Source: Chlamydoabsidia padenii
Lineage: Eukaryota > Mucoromycota > Mucoromycetes > Mucorales > Cunninghamellaceae
Assembly (NCBI GenBank): GCA_025330725.1
Contig: JAIWND010000023.1
Coordinates: 310,001 to 374,000 of the forward strand
DNA length: 64,000 nucleotides
Direction of reading: 5' to 3'
The notes below the pieces were generated by a model. That model had not been told where the DNA came from and did not search any database. It saw only the letters and a program-made list of their open reading frames with translations. Positions 23,352 to 35,232 of the stretch are shown piece after piece (within the stretch, counting starts at the first letter, position 1; each line of letters begins with the position of its first letter). Both the position numbers and the translations under genes were made by a program.

Positions 23352-23500
23352 CTACCTTCCCCCTCTTTTTTTTTAATATTATATCTAACATACTGTAATC
23401 TTTTTAGTATATCTGATATTACCACTTAATAAAACTGTCTACCTATTTACCCCTTTTTTTTATTTGTTGTTGGTGCATGAAATCGACCAATGATTCGACA

Positions 23501-23514
23501 TTTAAACGCCGACG
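23501..23514 (-). promoter_or_regulatory. CGTCGGCGTTTAAA motif upstream of POLE2 gene
   Basis: On the minus strand CGTCGGCGTTTAAA, about 100 bp before the ATG at 23610. A (CT)n run at 23563-23595 lies between the motif and the ATG. Confidence 0.4.
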
Positions 23515-23609
23515 ATTGGATGTGATTTTTTTAAGTACGCGGGGCGCGATAATTTTTCTCTCTCTCTCTCGCTCTCTCGCTCTCTCTCTCTCTCTTTGAT
23601 CTTGATTCA

Positions 23610-25668
23610 ATGCCTCTCAAAAAGATATCTCGTACGATCTACCTCTTATTTACAAAGCAAAATGGTCTTCATGTCCAAACTGATGCTATGCGGTATCTTG
23701 AAGACATCCTGAAAAACGACTCTGATTTTACCATCACACTCGACAAGATCTTTAAAGCTTATAGAAAGTGGAATGAAGGTATTTCCCTCCCTCAACCACT
23801 AATTCCTGATATCTTACTAATGAACTCTATCTCTCTTTCTTTTATTTAATAGATCAATCGGTTGTTATTGTAGACAAAGCTTCACTGGAACAAGTCATCC
23901 AGGCTCTTCAAACCGAGGCGGCAGCGGCGACGGTCAAGACTCCCTTCCAAAAGGATTATGATCTCCAGGATTCCTTGCAAGACATGTCTATTAATGAAGC
24001 TGTTGATACTATTGATGTGACTCAGCACTTGCATGTGGCCGATGCTTTCAAGATGCCCCGTCTTCAATATGACTATCACCGAAAACTGTTTTTAACGTAA
24101 GTAGTGGAAAAAAAAAACATATGTAATATGTATTCTGACGGATGTTGTAATATAGGTCACCACATCCAACCACATTGCTAGGTACGGCAACAGACAAGGC
24201 GGAAATGTATCGTGATAGAATGAATCTGGTTAAACAACGCTTACTACGAAATGAACAGTTTTGTGCCACATCAATGCATCTGGACAAGGAATCATATATA
24301 AAGGTACAGTCTGAATATAACCAAGGGAACATGTGTATAAATTACTTTATTTAACCCTAGATTACACCAATCAAAGCTTTGATGGGTCGTGAAAATCAAT
24401 CATTCTCTATCTTTGGCATGATGACTCAATTGGACGAAGGCAAAATATTCCTGGAGGACGAAGACGCTCATATTGAACTCAATCTGTCAGATGTGGTAAG
24501 TCTATGATGATAATTGTTATTTATGTCTATCTAACCTTTTCCCCCCTCCCCCTATTTGTTGCTGATATTGAATAGGCATATGGTACAGGGCTATTCACGG
24601 ATGGAGCGTATGTTATTGTCACTGGTCAATATAAGGAAGATCAAGTATTCCATGCCCAGAGAATCGAATTCCCACCGGCAGAACCTCGGATCATGACAGA
24701 GTAGGTATCTTTATTATATCTATCACAATCCATCTCACTCCTTTTTTTTATAGCACACTCTTCCCTCATGTCGACTTTACTGGATTACCTAAAATCATGG
24801 TGGATGAAGTAAGTAGATGATGATATATATGTATATAAGTAAAACAACCAAGTAGATGCTCATCTACTCTTTATTATATACAGACACAACTCAAAATCGA
24901 AGAAACCAACAATGACAAGATCTCCTTCGTTATTATATCCGACATGTTTTTAGATCAACCAAAGGTAATAGAAAAGAAAAAAGAAGAGTTGTTTGCTTTT
25001 AATCGATCACATCCGATAAAAGGTCTCATTATTAACTCGTTTTTTTTTTTTCAGGCAATGAATGCTTTACGCAGGATATTCGAAAGATACGAAGATCAAA
25101 CGATACCACTTGCTTTCATCTTGATTGGCAACTTCTCAAGTGAAGCAAATATATCCAGTGGAATGGAAGCAACGCGATATAAAGGTAATGTAGGGTATAT
25201 ATACACACACACACTATGATAAAGTGAATCTTATAATTAATAACTGTTGTGTTTAATAGATAACTTTATGGCATTGGCTGACATGATTCACGAGTTTACT
25301 TCCATTGCAACTCATTCCAACTTTGTCTTTGTGCCTGGCTCTCGTGATCCTTGGGGCGGGAATATCCTACCACAACCATCTATCCCTGACATTTTTACTT
25401 CCCGTATGCGGCAAAAGGTGAAACATCTGACCTTTGCTACTAATCCCTGCAGGTAATTTGTAAAAAATAAAATGTGAAAATCATGTGTATAACTAATGTG
25501 TTGCTTTTTTATTTTGTAGGATTCGCTATTGTACTCAAGATATTGTGATTTTTAGAGAAGATATCCTTAACAGATTATGGAGAAATGCCCTCTTGGATCC
25601 CAACACCTTTGAAGAACCAGAACCTGTGAAACATGCAAGTAGATGAACAAGATTGGTATGTCTTACTC

Positions 25669-25704
<36 letters not shown>

Positions 25705-26100
25705 TAGATGATTCGAACAGTAATTGATCAAGGCCATCTTTGTCCCTTACCACTGACGGTACGAGCAATATATTGGAGCCACGATCATGCCATGCGTCTT
25801 TACCCATCACCTCAAGCTGTAAGTATCAAAAATGATCGATAGACTAATACTAATTATTATATGCGCTCTCATAGCTCGTTTTGGCCGATCAATGCGAAAG
25901 CTTCTCCATCAACTATGAAGGCGTACATTGTCTCAACCCTGGCAGTTTTGTCAATTCGGATTATGCTTATACTGTCTACTACCCAAGCAAAGGGGTCTCA
26001 GAACGAAGGTAAGGAGAAAAACAAACAAACAGATAAAACTGATGCATGTATGATCTAATCCAAAATACTTTTATCTCACAGGTTCGCTAATGAATACTGA
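23610..26100 (+). CDS. DPB2: DNA polymerase epsilon subunit B (Dpb2/POLE2)
   Basis: Essential non-catalytic subunit of the leading-strand polymerase that links it to the CMG helicase. Thirteen exons: 23610-23778, 23853-24096, 24156-24303, 24361-24495, 24576-24700, 24754-24808, 24884-24964, 25055-25184, 25260-25452, 25520-25634, 25708-25818, 25875-26008, 26082-26100, summing to 552 residues. The chain runs through the small N-terminal domain, an OB fold (SFSIFGMMTQLDEGKIFLED) and the inactive calcineurin-like domain. Its signatures are FVFVPGSRDPWGGNILPQP, GHLCPLPLTVRAIYW and CLNPGSF. Intron 10 starts CAT/GCAAGT and is a GC-AG intron; no GT donor keeps HMIRTVIDQGHL in frame. The last coding exon has only 19 nt. 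Confidence 0.95.
25635..25707 (+). other. GC-AG intron in POLE2 gene with 33-base T-tract
   Basis: Donor AAACAT/GCAAGT, then a T-tract at 25671-25703 and acceptor TTTGTAG. In-frame joining gives a well-conserved segment; the next GT reading meets a stop. Confidence 0.7.
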
Positions 26101-26946
26101 AATCACTATACAAAGCATTCTCATCCCCCACCCATCATTTGTACATTATAGACTACTTAGCACTTCTTCTCCCACTTTTTTTTAAATAAAAAAACTCATG
26201 ACGCTACGCCGCTTCTCTCTGTGTGTCTAATTATTATTTAAAAATGTTAAATCATTCATGAGTGTTGGTATTTTTGGTATTTGTGTGGCATGGATGGACT
26301 TTTGTAGGGCAACAGTAGACGTTGGTTTCCATATTTGTGAACCACACGGAAGGCGTTGCTTCTCCACCAGATTTTACACCATTTCAAAACCCGCATGAAT
26401 TCAGCCATCTTTTGCATAAAGTCAAGTCATATGTGTCAGAGTAGTTTATAATGTATAAAACAAAATGACAAGTGATCATCGTATATATATATATAAGTGG
26501 GTAGATGGGAGAGGGAAAATGAGGGAATGGCAACTTTATGATTATAATTGTAAATCCCGCTTTTCTTCAGAGAACAAGTTCCTTGAGGTCCACTGGGTTC
26601 ACCGTTTTAGGTCGTTCTACTTTCTTTCCACACTAATCAAGCAGAGGGCTCCCTTCCGATATCCGAGAAAGAAAAAAAAATAGCCCGTACTCCTAGCAAT
26701 GTCACTTCCCACACCCAAGGATGGAGAAATAGACTTCTGGCGATGAAGCGGGGTTTAAATATGCATGAATCCTGTATCCTGCTAGTTTTTGAGTAGTTTC
26801 CACTCATTCCACACCCTGTATAAACACCCTCTCTGACACAACAATAATAACAATACATCAAGCGATCTAGATTGTAGTATTTCCGGTGTTTATTAATCAT
26901 ATTTATATAAAGTTACAATATTACATTTGAATATCTATATTTACAA
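26101..26946. other. Convergent intergenic region with orphan paired motifs
   Basis: Lies between the 3' ends of the POLE2 and ATG15 genes, so no promoter is expected, yet it holds three motif copies: TTTCAAAACCCGCATGAAT (26382-26400), AAATCCCGC (about 26551) and a composite at 26748-26770 where GCGGGGTTTAAAT runs straight into GCATGAAT. No coding frame was recognised; perhaps a non-coding transcript. Confidence 0.45.
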
Positions 26947-28512
26947 CTATATACTACTATTACTAGAGAGATCCTGCCCGACCAGTAACATATTGTCAGG
27001 ATTATCCCTATCATCCACAAAGTCCCAAAGTGCGCAATCTACACAATCCCGTTCGACCTCACAGCGAGGCAAAGGGAACTGCTCGGGATCATTCAGGATT
27101 TTTTCTATCACATCGCCAATTCGATGATTCCGAATATCGACTTTCCAACCATGTTCATTGACAGTATCCCAAACACATGCCTATCATAATGTAAAAAAGG
27201 TATACACATATTAGTGTCTGATGATATACAAATCTTGGTCATTCTTTTTACCTTCCCACTATGACATCTTGTTTCAATGGCAAACCCGCCGTACCTATAT
27301 TACAAGTTTTTTTTTTTTTTTTTTTATAAAAAAAAGTCAATAAAGTGCTACAGTCCCTATCCTTTACTAAACTTACCAGCATGAGCTTGATATTCCTGTA
27401 CATAAGCCTATAAAAAGTGGATCAGCAGTATTACCAAAATGATACACCGGCGTATGTACCGCAGGTCGTTGAGGTAGATGCAACCGATGAGCAGCCAGTC
27501 GTTCACCAGGAGATTCGAAAGTTACTGCAGGAGCACCATACGTATGACCAACAAGCGCAGCCAAAGCACCACCCAATGAATGCCCAGTCAAATATATAGT
27601 AGCATGACGGTATTGATCTTCAATGTCTCTGTAGATCGCCTAAAGTAATCATAATCATATCAAATAACGACTTTTCCCCCATACCTTTGTTTATATTTGA
27701 CTTACCAATGCATGGTCGTAATAGAGGTCTTCTTTGGCGATTGTGTTTTGTAAACATTCCTCTTCACAAATATATTCATTATCGCGATAACAATCACAGA
27801 CCGGTGTCCAGGCCCGACTGATCCTACCACAGCAGCAGGAAAAGAGCAAGTTATCCTATTCCCCTCCCAAAAAAAAAAAAACAAGTGCATGAGGATAACC
27901 TGATATGTCTTTCTACTTGGTCTACTTACGTTAAATTTGTCATTTTTACCTGTAGGTCCTCCAGTGAATAATCCAGCAGTGGTACCCTTGATCGCAATCA
28001 CCATTATTGTATTATCAGCATTTCCAAAGACATGACCTCGGAATCCATCGTTTTCCCAGCCAAACGTATCATTCTAAACGCCCCCCTCCCCGGCAAGAAA
28101 AAAAAAAAAAGGAGGTGTCAGTTATGAAATGTTGTCAAGCTCGACTTACCGTTCGCCAAGAAGGATCGTCCAAATCATACCAATCGTCACCCCCAATAGC
28201 AGTATAAGCGTCATAAGACATTTTGGCAAGGCTTGTCACTGTGGTTCGATCCGTCACATCGGGAACCTGTCGCCAATGTGTGGTGGTTTGAGTGGTATAA
28301 AATTCCAGTTCTGACTTGATGGCAAGAGTAGTGGTAGCTCGTAGTGACCGGTGGAATCGTCGCATCATTCGGCGGTCGAGGTAATAGGCTTGTTTTAGTA
28401 AGAAGGTATCCTGTTGTTGTAACGGAGCTTGGTACGATGGTGTTGCCGACAGTACAAAAGAATAGGGTAATGAATATAAAAGTAGAAAACAATATGTGAA
28501 AAGTAGAAGCAT
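26947..28512 (-). CDS. ATG15: Autophagic lipase Atg15
   Basis: Vacuolar phospholipase/lipase that breaks down autophagic and multivesicular-body membranes. Six exons: 28512-28150, 28073-27930, 27855-27706, 27639-27377, 27294-27252, 27180-26947, giving 398 residues. An N-terminal hydrophobic signal anchor (LLLFTYCFLLLYSLPYSF) precedes the class-3 lipase fold: GTTAGLFTGG (oxyanion region), DNLLFSCCCGR, the nucleophile elbow GHSLGG (Ser about 240), FESPGERLAAHRLHLP, NTADPLF, and the tail with RCHSGKACVWDT and DCVDCALWDF. These cysteine-rich segments are specific to Atg15 rather than secreted Mucorales lipases. A TCGGGATTACAAAAT motif lies about 90 bp upstream (28601-28614). Confidence 0.95.
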
Positions 28513-29031
28513 TGTTATCTAAAGAGAAGAATGGAGAATGGAAGAGAAGATAGACAAGAAAAAAAAGAGCCTCTTCCCAGAGTTTATTCACCGCACGATG
28601 TCGGGATTACAAAATAGATCTTTCCAACCAATGAAAATGCTTGTCAGGGCACTTTATCATCTGCATTTATCCAATGCCGCTATAATCAGTAGATAAAATC
28701 AAACCCTATATCGTTCATCTTTGCAATTCTCAATTCATGCAAATGCAGTAATTCCAACCCTGCATTATCAAAGTATAAAATAACTTTTTTTTTTTATTAT
28801 TGTCAAACAAATAAAGGTTGTAAACTATATAAAAGTAAAAGGAGGATGACACAGTCATTCATAAAGTGGTATATAAACATGGCAAAGTACGACTAGACTA
28901 GGGGTTTGAAAAAAAGGTACATATAAAAAGTAGCATAAGGCAAGTACGACATAAAAGAGAGGGAGAGAGGAAAGAGATCATAAAAAGAGGGAAGGGGAGG
29001 TGTATATTGACATAAAAAAAGGGGGGAGGAA
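28513..29031. other. Intergenic, promoter of ATG15 and 3' flank of regulator gene
   Basis: Contains the ATG15 promoter motif TCGGGATTACAAAAT (28601-28614) and a CAATTCATGCAAATGCAG element (about 28729-28747) of the GCATGAAT type. No other gene seen. Confidence 0.5.
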
Positions 29032-31472
29032 TCAATACTGGGACATAAACACATAGAGATCCATGGAGGTAGGGGGTTCAAAGAGATTATTTGAAGTCGA
29101 CTTGAAGTAATCGGTGGAATAGTGGTTGTTGGATTGACAAGGTGATTCGGTTGGTGGATAGAGCAAATCGGGTTGGTCGGAGAACCAATCAAGAATGGTG
29201 CCTGTTTCGTGTAACCAAGTCGGGTTCAAGGGCGAGCGACTACAAACCGAGGATGCAGAGGAAGAAGTTGGTGTGATTGCTTGAGAAGAAGAATGCATCA
29301 AGCTGTACAGTCGGGTATCCAATAAATCGTCGCTGAAAGTATTTTCCCAGGGTGAAGTTTGTGGTGATGATGACCGAGAAGAATCCGCCAAAGACAATTG
29401 TCGCTGTCGTCGTCGTCGTCGCTTTCGAGGACCATCATCATCGCTCCGGGTTGTTAAACAAGAAGACACTCGTCGTGTTCCGGGGCTGTTGTGTGTATTG
29501 GTGGGTTTCTTGTCATCTGTGAGGCAAATACCATGATTGTCCAATAAGTATCGATCCAAGAGTTGTCCTAGTGCCGCCGATGACAGGATTGTTGAGTTGC
29601 TGTTAATTAATACCTGAATGCTTCTATCAAGACCGAGAAGAGAAGAGAGATTATGTGTTTGGTGAATCGCCAAGGTATTGTCGAGATGTACCCAGGTTGC
29701 CACAGTTGCTGAAGTCATAAAGGTGTTGAGTAAATGTGCCTGATGATGATGATGCTGGATCATTTGCTCGGCAATATGGATAATGGTGTTTGCTGCATTC
29801 GTACAAATCGTTCGTGCCATGTCAGGGTGTTTTCTGGAGGATGCCAAGTCAGTGGTGGGGACCCATTCTTCCATAAAAGGCCGGTGGAGGATAATTTGGA
29901 CAGTGTAGTAGAGCATGTGATAGATTCGTGCAATTGGTAAAGGTGGAGAATCATCTTTGGGTTTACCATATTCAAGATAGGAAGGGAGATGCAGAAGCCA
30001 ATCGGTGAGACGAGACACCATCACCTGTTGATAAGATTCTTCCTTGTGCATGTCATCCAAAATACATGCCAATTTGATCATTTCAGAGAATGCAGTGATT
30101 TGTAGGGCGTATTCAGTAGACAAGTCATGTGCTTGATTGTGTACCATGTCGTCATTGTCATTATCATTCCATTGTTCGATTCTGTCAATTGCCATTAGCT
30201 GAGTATCTTCCAATTTAGGCCATTGACAATGCCAGTCATTATTAGGAAGCGCCAAAAAACGCCGACCAGAGGAGCAGGAGAGCCATTGATCGGTGACAAA
30301 TACCACCCAAAAAGCCCGCCTATGCATTTCAATGTCGACAATTCCCAAGGGTGGACCGGGTTCTTGATAGAGTAAAAGGTCTTGAACGGCCCCATTCAAC
30401 CGCTGGCGTAAAACACAACAAGTTTGCATATTTCCCATCAAGTAGCTATACCAACACAGTATCACCAAAGCCTACATAAGACAAATCAAGGTTAGATTAC
30501 TTTTTTTTTTCTTTTTTTTTTTTTTTGTTTGAATAGTTTACCTGCACAGTAGACAGAGTAGGGGGATCACAAGACATGTTTAGAATGCATTGGCATCGTT
30601 CAAAAAGGTAAGTGCTTGTTTCTTGGTGATGGTCATCAGTATATTTTGAGCCAATAGTATAAACAGCATTAAGAAGTAGACGATCGATATGTTGGTGAGA
30701 CCATTGAAGCATAAAGTGTGGACGAGACAGGACAGGGAATATGTTGTTAAAGTAGGTAAAGTAACCAGAGATCCATTTTTGAGCGCGGGTGTCTTCTTTC
30801 ATTAAAAAGTCGTTCTTGAGGTAGTGGCTGCCCTAGAGAGTATATCAAAAGTAATAGAACTTATCAGTGGATGTGATTTCTTTTACAATACAAACAGTAC
30901 AAACCATAACGTACAGGCGCATCTTGATGATTCCACTGTATAGTATCCACGGCACCTGATATAAGATGTAGAATTGGGTTGTTTTCCACCGAGTATTGTT
31001 GCAAGTCGTTCCCATTGTCGATCAGTGAGGCAGATGATACTATAAAAAACACCCACTTTTTATTAGTTTATTTGATTAATTATACTTTCTGTTCTATTTT
31101 TATTAATTTACCTGAAGAAGGGAACTTGTGATCAACTTGATTGTGATGGAGGAGAAGAATGTTCTGAGAAGTACCAACACCACCTACTCGAAGAGATTTG
31201 ATCCGATGAGCACGATTTTCAATGATTTCAACCTGGCCTTTGGGAGGACCACGCTTTTTTGGTGGGTCTGAGTATTGACATGAGAAGCCCATGGTGTTGC
31301 ATCGTGAACAACTTGGTTGTATTCCATCGCACTTGACCTTCTTTTTTCGGCAGACTGTACAAGCCAAAGTTACTTTGACTCGTTTGTTGATTGTGTTGAC
31401 TTTAGGAATCATCGTGTTGTTGCTGTTTAGTGATACCATGGTGCTTGCCTGAGTTTGTAGATTGTTCGACAT
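29032..31472 (-). CDS. Zn2-Cys6 fungal transcription factor with Fungal_trans domain
   Basis: Nuclear regulator of the Gal4-type binuclear zinc cluster class. Exons 31472-31112, 31039-30915, 30832-30542 and 30471-29032 give 738 residues. The zinc cluster is C-x2-C-x6-C-x6-C-x2-C-x6-C at residues 38, 41, 48, 55, 58 and 65 (opening CTVCRKKKVKCDG), followed by the PKKRGPPKG linker. The middle region (about 170-420) matches the fungus-specific regulatory domain, with RAQKWISGYFTYFNNIFPVL, MHRRAFWVVFVTDQWLS and GRRFLALPNND. The C-terminus has a basic patch (RKRRRRRQRQ) and Ser/Pro-rich, probably activating, sequence. The target pathway cannot be inferred. Confidence 0.92.
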
Positions 31473-31637
31473 TATGGCTGTTGCATAAAGTCAACTATAA
31501 TAGTTATGTTTTTTTCAAAGAAGATATGTATAATATATATATGTATAAATAAAATAGTACGTATATAAAAAAAAGAGAGAAGAAAGAGAGAGAAAGAGAG
31601 AGAGAAGAAGAAAAAGTGGGGGGGTTGGTTTAAAGGG

Positions 31638-31652
31638 TATTTGAAACGCCGC
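31638..31652 (-). promoter_or_regulatory. GCGGCGTTTCAAATA motif upstream of regulator gene
   Basis: Gene-strand reading GCGGCGTTTCAAATA, about 170 bp before the ATG at 31472. Confidence 0.45.
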
Positions 31653-31959
31653 TCTACCCACACAGAGATTAAAAATAGGGGAAGAGCATGAATTTCATTG
31701 GTTTAACAATCAGGCCCATGAATCATGCACATTTTGTCACCTTCCAAAGTAAAATCAAGGATATACAGTAAGGAGAATGGGTTGGTCAAAGACAAAATAT
31801 CATATGACCTAATAATGGAGAATATATTGACTTGAACGGATGAACCTACTGAAAGTTCCTAGGAAGGCAATATAAGGGGCACCTACTTTAAGGTAATGCC
31901 TCCCCTTTCTACATCTTTATCAACCTTTTCATGCATAACCATCATTCCATAAGGTTCAG

Positions 31960-31962
<3 letters not shown>

Positions 31963-32019
<57 letters not shown>
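31963..32019. repeat. (AG)n microsatellite, 57 bp
   Basis: Uninterrupted AG dinucleotide run between two minus-strand genes; likely length-variable. Confidence 0.95.
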
Positions 32020-32021
<2 letters not shown>

Positions 32022-32096
32022 TCTTTATTATTTATATACACTTGAACCACCTATTCTAATTCTATTCTATACTATATCATAAAAGACCAACTAATA

Positions 32097-33098
32097 CTAC
32101 AAGACCAGACATACACGATATATTTTACGCACAGAGTTAAAGCAGACAATGAGATCGTCATTCTATATATATATATATATACATAAATCAGTTGGTTCAA
32201 ACATTTAGATGAGATTGTTGTTTCTTACCTTTTGCGCCAAGATAAGATCATCAGTTGTAATCTTGGATTCTACCATATTCCCTAGATCTAAAAGATGCTG
32301 TCTGAACACCCCAGACAACAATCCTATTTTGAGACCATTAAAAAAAAAAGGGGGGGGAGATTAGATCAGTCACACACATACACACACTACTTGGTCCCCC
32401 CCCTTACTTACCACAGTCCAGTGAAGGCGTTTTCCACGTGTAACGCCCTTCAGATGTTCTTGTTCCAATCGCAAGATTGGCAATGCTTGTTTCCGTCACT
32501 TGATGATCCTTGTTCCATAATACCACATCAAAGACCCCAGTTACTCGTTCCCGTGCAGCATTATACATGGATCGTTGGGTGGTTTTGTGTTGTACAAACA
32601 CTCCGGTTTCCGTGGGTTGAGTGTCTAGAGCAACTTTGAGTGGTGTTTGATCATTGATTGTTTGAGTTAATCTGTCGAGTGTGTTGATGGTTGGAAGACG
32701 CGTATATTCTATTGTGGTGTTTCCTTGTTGGTTATAGAGTAATCGTACCTATTCCCCACATGATAAATGATAATACATAAAAAAGTCAGTTCCTTTGTAA
32801 ATCGTAGTCATCACTTACACGTTGAGGGCCATCATCATTAGGGACTTGAGACTTTAGTTGGTCTTCAATCTGATTTTCGTTTGGTGCAGGGAAACCAAGG
32901 GTGTGAGCTGATCGTTCGAGTCGTGCCAAGTGAAGAGGAAGTAGAAAGAAGCCTTTTATGATAAAAAGCAATCAGCCTATTCAGTAACAGTATAAACGAC
33001 TACCTTGTAAACATGTAAAGATAATTATCATTTTTCTTTTTTACCATACCTTCATTGGGCACAAAGAGAATAGTCTCCAACAAGTCAAAAGGTTCCAT
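32097..33098 (-). CDS. 4-amino-4-deoxychorismate lyase (class IV aminotransferase fold)
   Basis: PLP enzyme that converts aminodeoxychorismate to p-aminobenzoate and pyruvate for folate synthesis (yeast Abz2/bacterial PabC). Exons 33098-33050, 32952-32819, 32748-32412, 32323-32229 and 32162-32097 give 226 residues. Landmarks are FDLLETI, LPLHLARLERSAHTLGFP, the HKTT motif with the likely PLP-binding Lys (about 116), VVLWNKDHQVTETSIANLA and GLLSGVFRQHLLDLG, ending with FNSVRKIYRV. A branched-chain or D-amino-acid transaminase of the same fold is the main alternative; the HKTT and TETSIAN context favours the lyase. A promoter motif at 33169-33185 lies between this gene and the divergent cystinosin gene. 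Confidence 0.82.
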
Positions 33099-33168
33099 CT
33101 TCTGTAAACAAAAGTAAAAGAGAGGGAAAGAAATTCATAATCTGGCAGATTGAATAAAAGATAATTTA

Positions 33169-33185
33169 GGGCGCCGATTTAAATC
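33169..33185. promoter_or_regulatory. GGCGCCGATTTAAATCC motif in divergent promoter
   Basis: GGCGCCGATTTAAATCC sits about 70 bp before the ADC lyase ATG (-) and about 170 bp before the cystinosin ATG (+); it may serve both. A (CT)n run (33276-33297) follows on the cystinosin side. Confidence 0.5.
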
Positions 33186-33355
33186 CATTGAATGGCGAGA
33201 GTGTCACCGTGGATTTTACAATATTCAAGGCATTTCATTTGTCAGCATCCCTATTCTGCTTATAAAAGTCGGTTTACTCTCTCTCTCTCTCTCTCTCGTC
33301 CTTATCTCCTTCTTCCTTCTTTTTTTTATATTATACCCTCTTTATTTATTATACT

Positions 33356-34828
33356 ATGACTACTATGGGACTAACAACAGCAAGTCCATGGACCATCATT
33401 TCGTCCATTATTGGCTGGGTAAGTCTTTACAGCGGCGAACATATTTGACTATGCACTATGCGACAACTTTTTCTAACAACGACTTTTTCTTTTGCAGACC
33501 TACTTCTTATCATGGTCCTTCAGTTTTTATCCACAAACTATCCTCAACTTTAGACGAAAAAGGTAAAAAAAGATATATATGTCAATGTCATTACTTCACT
33601 AGACTTTTTTGTACTCATCTATCTCTTAAATCTCTTTTACTGCTTAGTGTCCAAGGACTCTCTATAGACTTTTTGTATTACAATGTCTTTGGCTTCTTAT
33701 GTTATTCGGTAAGACTGCACATACACCTACACTTACTTACATAAACTGATACTAATAACCAACTCCATTACCAGATCTTTAACTTGGCATTCTTCTTTAG
33801 TAAAGAAATCCAAGAGGAATGTAAGTTGTTAATATGAACGAAAATCGGGGCTTCAACTTCTTTTTTTTTAATACACTTAGATCGACATCGACACGGTGAC
33901 AATGATAACTTGGTAAGGGCCAACGATGTTTTATTTGCTGTCCATGCATTCTTGATCTCCTCCTTGACATTATGGCAAACCTTCATATACAAAGTAAGTA
34001 TGGCCCCTTCCTCATGCAAAAAAGAAATAGTAGCTAACCACAACGGTTTGTAATAGTCAGACCAGAAACTGTCTTTCCCAGCAAGATTGGTTTTACTGAC
34101 CTTCATTGTCTTTACGATGGCCGCTATTGGAACTGTCTACGAAGGATATACAAAGTGGATTGACGTACTCTACTTTCTAAGCTACATCAAGTTGGTTATT
34201 AGCTTTATCAAGTACATACCCCAAGTAAAAACCAGTGGCATGGGTTGGATCACGAGTGATCATATATACTGACTTCTTTTTATTTTAGCTATGGATGAAC
34301 TATAGACGAAAATCAACTATTGGTTGGAGTATTCACAACATCTTACTGGTAAGATCAAACAAAGTGTCATTTCATAATAAATCCCCTTCTAATTTTTTTT
34401 TTTGGGGGGGGGGTCTACCTCTCTTAGGACTTTACTGGTGGGATACTCTCAGTGGCTCAACTGGTACTGGATGCTGCCATTTCAGGTGATTGGTCAGGAA
34501 TAACTGGGGTAAGTCAAAGAAGAAGAAAAAAAAAAAAGAGAGAGGGGTAATTGTGTCATGTTATATGGAATGTTTGTATTAACTGATAATCTTCTACCTG
34601 ATGTAGGACCCCGTTAAATTGTAAGTAGAAAACATGCTATGCATAACATGATCACTCACTCGTTTTTTGTTTTGCTCTATCTTATATAGTGGACTCGGGT
34701 TTGTTGCTATTGTCTTTGATCTTCTGTTTATGGGTCAACATTTCATACTTTATCGTGAACGATATGATTACTACTTGGCAAACGACGATTCTGAACGACA
34801 GGCTTTGCTTCAACATGATCGTTCATAA
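33356..34828 (+). CDS. Cystinosin-like lysosomal/vacuolar cystine transporter
   Basis: Proton-coupled cystine exporter of the PQ-loop family, expected in the vacuole membrane. Ten exons: 33356-33418, 33498-33562, 33648-33708, 33775-33820, 33881-33993, 34057-34224, 34289-34348, 34428-34508, 34607-34620 (14 nt), 34690-34828, giving 269 residues. Two PQ-loop repeats are present: SFYPQTILNFRRKS VQGLSIDFL (first) and KYIPQLWMNYRRKSTIGWS (second), followed by the cystinosin hallmark DFTGGILSVAQLVLDA and GDPVKFGLGFVAIVFD. Seven hydrophobic segments can be counted. Family membership is certain; cystine as substrate follows from the close match to animal CTNS. Confidence 0.92.
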
Positions 34829-35232
34829 AGGGGAACCATCCTTCCTACTTTTTTATTCTTCTTTAGATAAGTACATTTTTACACTTTATGTCTATAGATC
34901 CCTTGTAGTATAGTATCTTCTTATATATATTATCCGTTTATTCAATAAAGTACCTTTTTTTTTAACAACTTTTATGCTGATGCTGCATTGTCGGGGGATG
35001 AATCATGGTCTAGTGACAGATCATTGTATTGGATAAAGTCAATCAGGTTACTAAAAGCTGTGTCACTCTGCATGAATAATTTTACCCCTGATTCGATTCC
35101 TTTGTAGTGCACGTGGCTTTTACTATGTACATACATAATCAACCAACAAATTGATAAAGTTTGTATTGGTCACAGTTTTATTAATGGGGATGATAATAAT
35201 AACAACAAGTAATCTATTCTATGCCTATTCTA
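34829..35232. other. Convergent intergenic region
   Basis: Between the 3' ends of the cystinosin and methyltransferase genes. AATAAA-type signals at about 34944 and a lone GCATGAAT (35070-35077) are the only features seen. Confidence 0.5.

Larger units (their letters stand above)
31473..32096. other. Intergenic region with 57-bp GA repeat
   Basis: Upstream flank of the zinc-cluster regulator and 3' flank of the ADC lyase gene. Contains a promoter-type motif (31638-31652) and a (GA)n run (31963-32019). Confidence 0.6.

Noticed and set aside
31963..32019. Regular repeat considered as CRISPR array
   Set aside because: Simple AG dinucleotide run in a eukaryotic genome; no spacer structure.
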